Of a stretch of 19,769 nt of DNA, positions 1-6,980 are shown one piece after another. Below the pieces are notes generated by a model. It was not told where the DNA came from. It saw nothing but the letters and a program-made list of their open reading frames with translations, and made no database searches. The DNA is from an uncultured Campylobacter sp. Its GTDB lineage: Bacteria > Campylobacterota > Campylobacteria > Campylobacterales > Campylobacteraceae. Numbering within the stretch: position 1 is the stretch's first letter; each line of letters opens with the position of its first letter. A program made the position numbers and the translations under genes. Location: contig NZ_CALLWC010000030.1 of the NCBI RefSeq assembly GCF_938015785.1, positions 1 through 19,769 on the forward strand. Reading direction: 5' to 3'.

Positions 1-1125
1 CAAAACGCGCCCGCCGCTAGCGTAAATTTGCCCGTCCCGCTCGCTTACGCCTGCATAGCAGATATGCGCTCCCGCGGGAATTTCGCCGACCTCGATCAAT
101 GCAGGCTGCGAAGAGCCGTAAGGGTAGCGCTCGCTAGCCATTACGACGCCCACCGCAAATCGCTCTTTTAAGCTTATGCTACTTAGCTTGCCTACGGCGG
201 CGTTGTATAAAATTTCGCTCAAATTTCCGTCAATTAGCGGCATCAAAACCTCGCACTCCGGATCGCCGAAGCGGACGTTGTACTCCAGTACGTAAGGCTC
301 GCCGCCCACGATCATAAGCCCCACGAACAGCACGCCGCAAAAGGGCGCGCCCTGCTGCCGCATCCCTTTTAGCGTAGGTGCTACGATCTCGCTCTGCACT
401 CTTTTTATCAGCGCGGTATCCGCTAGCGGGCTTGGCGCATAGGCTCCCATGCCGCCGGTGTTAGGGCCCAGATCGCCGTCAAGAAGCTTTTTGTGATCCT
501 GCGCTACGGGCAAGCTCACGAAATTTTCCCCGTCGCAGATCGCAAAAAAGCTCAGCTCGAAGCCCTCTAAAAACTCCTCCACGACGACGCGCTTGCCTGC
601 TTCGCCGAAGCTTTCGCCGCTTAGCATATCCGCGGCGGCTTTTTTAGCTTCATCTTTGGAATTTGCGATAATGACGCCTTTGCCCGCGCACAGGCCGTCT
701 GCTTTGACCACGACGCGACCGTTTAGATCGTCTATAAATTTTGAAATTTCGGAGAGATCGTCGCTGCTTAGAAATTTTGCGGTTTTAATATGATTTCGCG
801 CCAGAAAGTCCTTCATATAGGCTTTAGAGCCCTCTAGCTTCGCCGCAGCAGCGCTGGGACCAAATATCGCGAGACCTTGCGCTTTGAAAATATCCACGAT
901 GCCTTTTGTAAGCGGCTCTTCGGCTCCCACGATAGTAAGAGCTACGTCGTTGTTTTTCGCAAAGAGCGCGAGCTCATCAAAATCTTTTAAATCTAAATTT
1001 TTACCGAGCGCCTTAGTCGCGCCGTTTCCCGGAGCAAAATACAGATTTAAAACGTTTTTATCCTCGCGAAGTCTTAGCCCGATCGCGTATTCTCTACCGC
1101 CGCCGCCGATTATTAGGATATTCAA
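1..1125 (-). CDS. purD: Phosphoribosylamine-glycine ligase, C-terminus outside window
   Basis: Catalyses the ATP-dependent joining of glycine to phosphoribosylamine, the second step of de novo purine synthesis, in the cytoplasm. The frame stays open for 375 codons to the window edge. The protein opens with a nucleotide-binding loop (NILIIGGGGREYA) and carries VVVKADGLCAGKGVIIA in the ATP-grasp region, the signature GPNTGGMGAY near residues 215-230, and ends at the edge with the GGRVL segment typical of the PurD C-terminal domain. The family is about 420 residues long, so some 40-50 residues are missing. The start is TTG at 1125: GGAGG lies five bases upstream and no in-frame ATG fits the conserved N-terminus. 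The gene sits immediately downstream of the probable 6S RNA and may be transcribed partly by read-through from it. Identity is near certain; the exact start is likely. Confidence 0.95.
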   Translation of the reverse strand, partial: MNILIIGGGGREYAIGLRLREDKNVLNLYFAPGNGATKALGKNLDLKDFDELALFAKNNDVALTIVGAEEPLTKGIVDIFKAQGLAIFGPSAAAAKLEGSKAYMKDFLARNHIKTAKFLSSDDLSEISKFIDDLNGRVVVKADGLCAGKGVIIANSKDEAKKAAADMLSGESFGEAGKRVVVEEFLEGFELSFFAICDGENFVSLPVAQDHKKLLDGDLGPNTGGMGAYAPSPLADTALIKRVQSEIVAPTLKGMRQQGAPFCGVLFVGLMIVGGEPYVLEYNVRFGDPECEVLMPLIDGNLSEILYNAAVGKLSSISLKERFAVGVVMASERYPYGSSQPALIEVGEIPAGAHICYAGVSERDGQIYASGGRVL

Positions 1126-1142
1126 TGAAGCCTCCGTAACGT

Positions 1143-1341
1143 AAAAAACCCAAGTGAGCGTTGCGTAAAAAGAATCGGCTCAAACAAAGCCAATCTTGCA
1201 ACTAGGAAAAATCTCTAGGTCGCAACCCGTAACTTTAAAAAAGCTCGAGCCGAGCCGCGTCACACGGACCTCTCACGTCGTCGCTTATACAAATATGTTG
1301 AACCCTCATATAAAACGCTCTCGCTTCACCCAGGCTTGGGC
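1143..1341 (-). ncRNA. ssrS: Probable 6S RNA
   Basis: About 199 nt between hemD and purD with no ORF. The two ends pair: CCCAAG (1340-1335) with CUUGGG (1154-1149), then UGA-A-GCG with CGC-UCA, then GCGU with ACGC. This gives the long interrupted closing stem of 6S RNA, directly followed by six U (1148-1143). Inside, a small hairpin AUUGGCU/AGCCGAU lies on the 3' side of what would be the central bubble, and a further stem-loop (UUGCGA/UUGCAA with CUAG/CUAG) lies nearer the apex. A TATAAT box ends four bases upstream. From memory of the literature, 6S RNA in epsilonproteobacteria lies upstream of purD, which fits exactly. 6S RNA binds the housekeeping RNA polymerase by mimicking an open promoter. 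I did this folding by hand; another structured RNA or an elaborate purD leader cannot be excluded. Confidence 0.68.
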
Positions 1342-1344
1342 AAA

Positions 1345-1350
1345 ATTATA
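1345..1350 (-). promoter_or_regulatory. -10 box of the probable 6S RNA
   Basis: A perfect TATAAT on the minus strand, 4 bases before the first G and 5 before the first paired base of the putative RNA, with the AT-rich upstream tract usual for Campylobacter sigma-70 promoters and no clear -35 box. It lies between the hemD stop codon and the RNA. Confidence 0.6.
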
Positions 1351-1367
1351 GTCTAAATTTGCTTAAA

Positions 1368-2000
1368 CTATGGCAAAAGCGCCAGATCGACGCAGGATTT
1401 TATCGACATTCTTTCGCAGATTATCGGCTCGCAAAACTCGCTCAAAACGCTCGCCGTCGTCCTACCGATACAAATCGCCTTATAGCCCCCGTCCCAGCCG
1501 AAATTTGCGGTAAAGCCGCGAACGTTTTTAGGCGAGGTGAAAATCAGCGTGCTGCCTTGCGGCGGCTTTGCGGCAGCAGGCAGGCTGAGGACGCAATTTT
1601 CATAGGCGATCACGCTTTGCAGCCGCACGCCGGCGCTAGATAGAATTTGCTCTAGCTTCGATACCGTCTCGCGCGCGCGCAGATACAGTGCGTCTCTGCC
1701 TTGCAAGAGCGGCGCGATCTCCGCGGCGAATTCATTGCCGTGCCCGTGCCGCGCCACAAAAATATCGCGAAATCCAAACTCGCGCGCAGCCGCAGCGCAC
1801 GGCTCGCCGATAGCGTAAACGGGGATATCTAAATCAAGCGAAATTTCATTAAATTTTATCGCCGCCACCGCGTTTTTGGAGGTGAAAATTAGCGCGCCGA
1901 TCTGCGCAGGCAGGCTAAATTTGAGGAATTTTATCTCGCAAACCGCAAGCTGCCTCACCTGCGGATGATCAAATTTCGTATTGGACACCAGATATATCAA
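1368..2000 (-). CDS. hemD: Uroporphyrinogen-III synthase
   Basis: Closes and rearranges hydroxymethylbilane to uroporphyrinogen III, the branch-point tetrapyrrole for haem and sirohaem, in the cytoplasm. The protein shows the paired pattern of this fast-evolving family: an early FTSKNAV segment, a VYAIGE segment after it, and a later FTSPKNV segment, consistent with two similar alpha/beta lobes. Length (210 residues) is normal for Campylobacter HemD. The frame is open to an ATG at 2012, but no Shine-Dalgarno precedes that codon. TTG at 2000 has GGAGG five bases upstream and gives a natural start reading (M)IYLVSNT, so I prefer it. The gene ends 18 bases before the -10 box of the 6S RNA. HemD homologues are weakly conserved, so identification rests on these motifs and on length. 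Confidence 0.85.
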   Translation of the reverse strand: MIYLVSNTKFDHPQVRQLAVCEIKFLKFSLPAQIGALIFTSKNAVAAIKFNEISLDLDIPVYAIGEPCAAAAREFGFRDIFVARHGHGNEFAAEIAPLLQGRDALYLRARETVSKLEQILSSAGVRLQSVIAYENCVLSLPAAAKPPQGSTLIFTSPKNVRGFTANFGWDGGYKAICIGRTTASVLSEFCEPIICERMSIKSCVDLALLP

Positions 2001-2628
2001 AACGCCCTCCATGTTTAAATTTGCTTCGATTCAGCCTCACTCCTACCTCCACGACGCGCAGAAACGAAAAAAATGCCGCTTCATTTGCTTCGATTAAATT
2101 CCATTCGCGCCTTATCGATTACGTGCACACCGCTTAACGCCCAAATTTGCTCTGATTAAACTTCGCTCCGAGCCGCTTTCGGCGCCGTTTAAAGCCTACT
2201 CGTACCTTTAAGTCGCGCTTAGGCAACCAGCGGCGCACTTTTAATTCAGCTCACGCCCTAAATTTCAAGTCAAGCGCTTCGCTTTACACGGAGCCTGTCC
2301 TTTAAATTTTACTTTGCAGTCTGCGGCGGGCACTTAATAACGCTGCCGCAAAGCTCAATCTGCGCGCGGCAGACGTACTACATAGCTCGCCAGCCCCGTC
2401 CAACCCGTATATGTGTCCCCACGGGTCATAGAGCTCGCCAAATTTTAAAATTTAAAACTGCGACTACGAAATTTTAAAATCACAACTATGAATTTTAAAA
2501 TTTTGCCGATCTAACCCTTAAATCTCGGTATCAGATTGTATCCGTTTATCTCGCGCGCTTCAAGCGGCATGCTCTCACCCAAACTTAGCACCAAATTTCG
2601 CCCGAGCATCTGTGCGGTACTTAGCCCC
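2001..2628. other. Gene-poor gap with degenerate repeats between argH and hemD
   Basis: No convincing gene. Three degenerate units begin with TTTGCTTCGATT at 2020 and 2084 and TTTGCTCTGATT at 2146, spaced about 63 bases apart. A second short repeat of about 22 bases, built on ACTACGAAATTTTAAAAT, is doubled at about 2463-2506. CATAGCTCGCCA and CATAGAGCTCGCCA recur about 50 bases apart near 2380-2440. A 32-codon minus-strand ORF (2511-2609) directly follows argH, but its Shine-Dalgarno-like AAGGGG is too far from its ATG, and I do not recognise it. The stretch looks like decayed sequence rather than a regulatory region. Confidence 0.5.
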
Positions 2629-4017
2629 TTAAATTTGTCCCTTCAGCCACCCGTTTAAAATTTCAATCTGCGCCGCGACGCTCTCGTTCGCCGTGCCTCC
2701 TTGCGACTTGCGCGTCTCCTTAGAAGTATTTAGATCAAGAAATTTAACCGCACCCGCGTCCAAGCTTTCATCCACGCTAGCAAGCTGCTGCACATTTAGC
2801 TCGCTCAAATCCAGGCCCAAATTTTCCGCATACGCCACCGCCTTGCCCGTGATGAAGTGCGCCCTGCGAAACGGTACGTTTTTCTCCCGCACGAGATAGT
2901 CCGCTAGATCGGTTGCCGTGAGGTGCCCGCGGCGCGTCATTGCGAGCATATTTTGCTCGTTAAATTTAGCCGTTTTTAGCATCTGTTTTAAAATTTCAAG
3001 GCTCGCAAGCGCGGTGGCGACGCTATCAAAAACGCCCTCCTTGTCCTCTTGCATATCCTTGTTGTAGGCTAGCGGCAAGCCCTTCATCACCGTTAGCAGC
3101 GCGACGAGATTGCCGTTTACGCGCCCCGTTTTGCCGCGGATGAGCTCGGCGACGTCGGGGTTTTTCTTCTGCGGCATGATCGAGCTGCCCGTGCTGTACG
3201 CGTCGCTAATCGTGATGAAGCCGAACTCCTGCGAGCTCCACAAAATGAGCTCCTCGCACAGGCGCGACGCATGCGTCATCAGCACGCTTACGTTAAACAA
3301 AATCTCCAGCGCAAAATCGCGGTCGCTGACGCTATCCATCGCGTTTGGCGTAACTCCCGCAAAGCCGAGCTCTCGCGCGACGAGCTCGCGATTTATCGGA
3401 TGCGGCGTGCCGGCAAGCGCGGCGGAGCCTAGCGGACAGAGGTTGTTTCGCTCGCGCGAGCTAGCAAAGCGCTCGTAGTCGCGGCGAAACATAAACGCGT
3501 AAGCAAGCAAATGATAGGCAAGGCTCACGGGCTGGGCGTGCTGAAGGTGCGTGTAGCCGGGCATCAGCGTGTCCGTGTGATCCTGCGCGATATCCTTTAG
3601 AGCGGCGATCAGCTCGCGGATCTTTTCGGCGATCGCGGCACCGCTTTTGAGCACGTAGAGGCGAAAATCAAGCGCGACCTGATCGTTTCTGCTGCGCGCC
3701 GTGTGCAGCCTACCGCCAAGATCGCTTCCGATGAGCTCGCTTAGGCGCTTTTCGACCGCCATATGGATGTCCTCGTCGGCGGTTTTAAACTCAAATTTTC
3801 CGCTTTTTATCTCTTCAAATACGGCATCAAGCCCTGCGATTATTTTTTCGCTCTCGTCAGGCTTTAAAATCCCGCAGGCGCCTAGCATCCGAGCATGAGC
3901 TTTGCTGCCAGCGATATCCTCCTGCCAAAGCGCCCTATCAAAGCCGATCGAGGCGTTAAACTCCTCCAAAAGCGCCGAACTCGCCTCGCTAAAGCGCCCC
4001 TCCCACATTTTTTTCAC
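2629..4017 (-). CDS. argH: Argininosuccinate lyase
   Basis: Cleaves argininosuccinate to arginine and fumarate, the last step of arginine synthesis; a cytoplasmic homotetramer of the fumarase/aspartase superfamily. The superfamily signature GSSIMPQKKNPD is at residues 277-288 with the catalytic loop serine, YTHLQHAQP at 155-163 carries the catalytic histidine region, and TARSRNDQV at 106-114 is the usual substrate loop. Length (462) is normal. The start is GTG at 4017 because AAGGAG lies five bases upstream; the internal ATG at 4008 lacks comparable spacing. It is divergent from the peptidase E-like gene. In C. jejuni argH lies next to pckA and pycB; here two plus-strand genes and the CAP lipoprotein gene separate them, suggesting an insertion into an old neighbourhood. 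Confidence 0.97.
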   Translation of the reverse strand: MKKMWEGRFSEASSALLEEFNASIGFDRALWQEDIAGSKAHARMLGACGILKPDESEKIIAGLDAVFEEIKSGKFEFKTADEDIHMAVEKRLSELIGSDLGGRLHTARSRNDQVALDFRLYVLKSGAAIAEKIRELIAALKDIAQDHTDTLMPGYTHLQHAQPVSLAYHLLAYAFMFRRDYERFASSRERNNLCPLGSAALAGTPHPINRELVARELGFAGVTPNAMDSVSDRDFALEILFNVSVLMTHASRLCEELILWSSQEFGFITISDAYSTGSSIMPQKKNPDVAELIRGKTGRVNGNLVALLTVMKGLPLAYNKDMQEDKEGVFDSVATALASLEILKQMLKTAKFNEQNMLAMTRRGHLTATDLADYLVREKNVPFRRAHFITGKAVAYAENLGLDLSELNVQQLASVDESLDAGAVKFLDLNTSKETRKSQGGTANESVAAQIEILNGWLKGQI

Positions 4018-4103
4018 GCTCGCTCCTTCGTTTAAATTTTCGGTGATTTTATAAAATTTAAGCTAAAATAGCGCAAAATTTCGGCCTTTTGAAAGGAAAA
4101 ACG
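4018..4103. promoter_or_regulatory. Divergent promoter region of argH and the peptidase E-like gene
   Basis: An AT-rich 86-bp divergent gap. On the plus strand TAAAAT (4063-4068, in AAGCTAAAATAGCG) is a possible -10 box for the peptidase E-like gene. On the minus strand TATAAA within TTTTATAAAATC (about 4048-4056) is a possible -10 box for argH. No obvious -35 boxes, as is usual in Campylobacter. AAGGAG and AAAGGA are the two ribosome binding sites. Confidence 0.4.
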
Positions 4104-4721
4104 ATGATAGAGATGTTTTTATGCTCCTATTTTGCGGGCGCGGCGACGCTTTTTGAGGACTATGCGAGGCAAAATATCCGCGCTAAAGAGGTGCTTTTTA
4201 TCCCGACGGCAGCAAACGTCGAGGAGTACCGAGACTACGTGGACGAGGCGAAAGAGGCGTTTGCCAAAATGGGCTTTACGGTTCAAATTTTAGACGTTTC
4301 CAAAGCGAGCGAGGCCGAAGCGAAGGCAAAGATCGGCGCGGCACGTGTGCTTTACGTAAGCGGCGGCAACACCTTTTATCTTTTGCGCGAGCTTAAAAAG
4401 AAAGGGCTTGCAGACCTCATCGCTAGTCGCGTCCGAAGCGGTGAGCTCATCTACGTGGGCGAGTCGGCGGGCGCGATGATCGCGGCTCCTAGCGTGGAGT
4501 ACGCGAGCGTAATGGACGATGCGGGCGACTACGGAGCTGCGGCGCAAACAGGGCTTGATCTGGTGAAATTTTACCCCGTGCCGCACTACGGCGAGGAACC
4601 CTTCGTGCAAAGCGCGGCTGAAATTTTAAAAACTTACGGCGGCAAGTTAAATTTGACGCCGATAAATAACGCCGAGGCTATCGCGGTGCACGGCGATAAA
4701 TTTGAAATTTTAGGACGGTAA
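4104..4721 (+). CDS. pepE: Peptidase E-like protein (family S51)
   Basis: A class I glutamine-amidotransferase-like serine peptidase. Known S51 members such as Salmonella PepE remove N-terminal aspartate from dipeptides in the cytoplasm. The nucleophile elbow GESAGA is at residues 119-124 with Ser121, followed by His161 in PVPHYGE and Glu191 in NNAEAI. These sit at nearly the same positions as the Ser120/His157/Glu192 triad of PepE. The GGNT motif at 87-90 also fits. Length (205) is close to PepE. I chose ATG 4104 because AGGA lies six bases upstream; the open frame reaches a TTG at 4089 that would put the ribosome binding site inside the gene. No signal peptide or membrane segment. Substrate specificity is unknown; cyanophycinase-like members share the fold but are longer. 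Confidence 0.82.
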   Translation: MIEMFLCSYFAGAATLFEDYARQNIRAKEVLFIPTAANVEEYRDYVDEAKEAFAKMGFTVQILDVSKASEAEAKAKIGAARVLYVSGGNTFYLLRELKKKGLADLIASRVRSGELIYVGESAGAMIAAPSVEYASVMDDAGDYGAAAQTGLDLVKFYPVPHYGEEPFVQSAAEILKTYGGKLNLTPINNAEAIAVHGDKFEILGR

Positions 4722-4935
4722 ATTTAGACGCGAGGCGTTCTAGGGGCGCGATAAATTTAGAAAAACAGCATCTGAAATTTTACGCTCTAAAGCTTGCGTA
4801 AAAATTTTAAAATTTAAAAACGGCGGTGTCCGAAAAACGAGCCGAAAATGCGGCGGCGGCAAGATAAATTTAACCGCTGCGAGCGCTAAATTTAAAGGCA
4901 AAAGCGAGCAAATTTTATAAGTTTAAGGAGCGTTC

Positions 4936-5490
4936 ATGGAGTATTTCAAACCGTTTTTCGTAAAAATCGCAGGCCGCGCCAGAGATGACGATCGCACGAG
5001 CACGCACGAGCAGATCATCGCGCCGCTACTAAAAAACGCGCTCGCCGCCTACGTCTATAACGGGCGCAAAGATAGTATCGTGGGGGCTTTCGGTAGCGTG
5101 GAGCACCCGCTAAATTTGAGCGAGTTTAGTTTTCTCGTGCGCGAGCGGGGCAAATTTCGCCTTGATCTCTCGCGAGAGTGCGTAAACGACGCCGAGATCT
5201 TTTGGAACGCTTGCAGCTTTAGACGCGGCTCGGTCGTTGTTTTGCTTGAGGGCGAGTTTGATCTGGCGCCTATTTTACGCTGCTGCGCCGAGATAAGCAT
5301 AGACGAAACGCCAAACATGGGTAACAGCCCCGCGGCGACCAAGCTTGCCAAGCGCGCGATGAGCGAGGGGCGGATCGCCGCACTTTTTAGCGCATCAAAT
5401 GGGATAGAGTGGATGGATATCTACGCTCCTGAGGCGGTGCGGGATAAAATTTTAAAACTTGCGGATGAGATAAATCCAAATTTAGATTAA
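4936..5490 (+). CDS. Conserved-looking hypothetical protein, 184 residues
   Basis: I do not recognise this family. It has a strong ribosome binding site (AAGGAG five bases before the ATG) and a codon and amino-acid pattern like its neighbours, so it is very probably a real gene. It has no signal peptide or membrane segment and is mixed in charge, so a cytoplasmic protein is likely. Features: an N-terminal segment MEYFKPFFVKIAGR, a charged stretch DDDRTSTHEQ at about 18-27, cysteines near 62, 72 and a CC pair near 115, and an acidic tail. The 214 bases between it and the peptidase E-like gene hold an AT-rich stem-loop (TTTTACGC/GCGTAAAA, 4778-4803) that could terminate the upstream gene. It points towards the CAP lipoprotein gene, tail to tail. 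Confidence 0.75.
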   Translation: MEYFKPFFVKIAGRARDDDRTSTHEQIIAPLLKNALAAYVYNGRKDSIVGAFGSVEHPLNLSEFSFLVRERGKFRLDLSRECVNDAEIFWNACSFRRGSVVVLLEGEFDLAPILRCCAEISIDETPNMGNSPAATKLAKRAMSEGRIAALFSASNGIEWMDIYAPEAVRDKILKLADEINPNLD

Positions 5491-5605
5491 AATTTGGCGC
5501 CAACCTCGACTTTCGGCGAGAAATTTAAAATTTAAAGCCAAGTTCTGCGCTAAATTTCACGCCGGATAGGCATTATGCGCCCCTGTGTGCACAGACAAAA
5601 GCAGA

Positions 5606-5628
5606 GGTCGCGAAATAGATTTCGCACC
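5606..5628 (-). terminator. Stem-loop after the CAP lipoprotein gene
   Basis: On the minus strand GGTGCGAAA pairs with TTTCGC-G-ACC around a TCTA loop, with one bulged G. It begins at the last base of the stop codon. The following bases are only moderately T-rich (TCTGCTTTTG), so this is a weak intrinsic terminator candidate for the pycB-pckA-CAP operon. Confidence 0.4.
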
Positions 5629-6980
5629 TATCGCCCTCTTCTTCTTGCCAAAAGATAAAACAAAATGATCGCTGCCAAAACCGCCGCGATTGCGGCGTAA
5701 ATTTTACCCATGCCGCCGTAGCTTTTGGAGTCGTCGCTTAAATACAGATTTATTATTGCGCCGTTGTCTGTTGAAATTTCAAGCTTCGCGCCCTTTGCGC
5801 CGTTTAGCTTTACGCGCAACATATTCGCCGCGGGGCTTGAAATTTCGGGCTTATCCATAAAAGAGTAGCTGGTTTTGTAGCTTTTCATCAAATCGTTGCA
5901 GTCTTTGGGGGCTACGAATATATCGTAAAACGCGCCGTTTTTCACGCTCAGATTTTCTCCGCCTTGCACGACGAAGTATCTAAATTTAGGCGCTTGCGTG
6001 ATGAACTCCCACCGCAGCGTCTTTTGCTTCCCGCCCTGCTCGTAATTAAACTCCGCGCCGTATTTGGCGTCGAATTTAAAAACCTCTCTGCTGAAAAGCA
6101 CGAACTGCCTATCACTTAAAATGGCGTTAGGATCGGAGTTTTTGTCTAAAATTTTAACGTTTTGAAGCTCCCTGCCGCCTTCGTAAATTTTAAAACTTTT
6201 CATCGCTACGGGCGGCCCCTCGGCATTAAACTCCACGCTTACGGGGTTTGCGGTGATTTTGCACTCGGGCATGGGATCCGGAATTTCATTGCTGAAAAAT
6301 GCAAGCGCGGGCTCGTCATTCGGGTAATAGACGTAAGCTCGCGAGTTTAGCGCAGTAGCGCCTTTGAACTTATCCTCTCTCATGCGTAGCGTTTCGTTTT
6401 TGCACATCCCCAGTAGAAATTTGCCGCTTCCTTCGTCGTTTAAATTCCGCGAGCAAAAGGCGTTTAGGCGCGAATTTCCCATCTCAAAAACGTAGCTACT
6501 TTTTTTGCCGTGCTCAAAATAGCCGATGCCGATCTCATCCGAGGCGAAATCTAAAAATGCAAATCTATGGTAGATCGCGCTAAGTAGCCCGTCGATCGCG
6601 CTTTTTAGATCGCTTGAGTTATAGGATAAATTTTCACTCACGACGGCATTATAGCCTGCGTAAAAAGCGCGCTTTGACGGATTTTCGCCCGTGAAATTCG
6701 GCTTGCCCGGGCTCTCATCGTGCGACATCGCCTCGTTTGCGACGACATATTTTGCGTGATTAAGCGCGGAGATATTTAAAATTTCATTCTGCGCAAAGTA
6801 GTTTAGCCCCGATTTTGCGCGCACATTGTTAATGTAGCTTAGCGGATCGTCGTAAAAGGAAAAGCCGCTCATCGCAACGAGCGGCTGTTTTAAATTTGAA
6901 GGGGTATTTTCGCATGCGGCAAAAAGCGCGCAGATCGCCCCAAGACCCAGGAGCCTAAGCCGTAGGGCCCGCTTTGGCAA
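5628..6980 (-). CDS. CAP/SCP-domain lipoprotein with C-terminal membrane anchor
   Basis: A 450-residue envelope protein. Residues 1-22 form a signal sequence (Arg/Lys-rich start, then LLGLGAICALFAA) with Cys23 as probable lipidation site, although Phe at -3 is unusual. A CAP/SCP-PR1 domain spans about 43-170: YINNVRAKSGL, LNHAKYVV (His75), SHDESP (His87), VSENLSY (Glu116) and IYHRFAF...IGIG match the family's conserved positions. CAP proteins are secreted and of varied function. The middle (180-420) is unrecognised and probably beta-rich. The end is YGGMGK, a hydrophobic helix (about 427-444), then ARRRGR, similar in layout to sorting-type C-termini. The start is TTG at 6980, inside the last codons of pckA (26-bp overlap), with AAGGGG upstream, so translation is probably coupled. 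No ATG occurs before the signal sequence. Confidence 0.78.
   Translation of the reverse strand: MPKRALRLRLLGLGAICALFAACENTPSNLKQPLVAMSGFSFYDDPLSYINNVRAKSGLNYFAQNEILNISALNHAKYVVANEAMSHDESPGKPNFTGENPSKRAFYAGYNAVVSENLSYNSSDLKSAIDGLLSAIYHRFAFLDFASDEIGIGYFEHGKKSSYVFEMGNSRLNAFCSRNLNDEGSGKFLLGMCKNETLRMREDKFKGATALNSRAYVYYPNDEPALAFFSNEIPDPMPECKITANPVSVEFNAEGPPVAMKSFKIYEGGRELQNVKILDKNSDPNAILSDRQFVLFSREVFKFDAKYGAEFNYEQGGKQKTLRWEFITQAPKFRYFVVQGGENLSVKNGAFYDIFVAPKDCNDLMKSYKTSYSFMDKPEISSPAANMLRVKLNGAKGAKLEISTDNGAIINLYLSDDSKSYGGMGKIYAAIAAVLAAIILFYLLARRRGR

Noticed and set aside
593..1144. Plus-strand ORFs in the purD region
   Set aside because: They are antisense shadows; the minus-strand frame encodes an intact PurD with all family motifs.
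2463..2506. CRISPR-like short repeats
   Set aside because: Only two degenerate AT-rich copies without regular spacers; not a CRISPR array.
4089..4103. TTG at 4089 as start of the peptidase E-like gene
   Set aside because: It would place the AAAGGA ribosome binding site inside the coding region; ATG 4104 has correct spacing.
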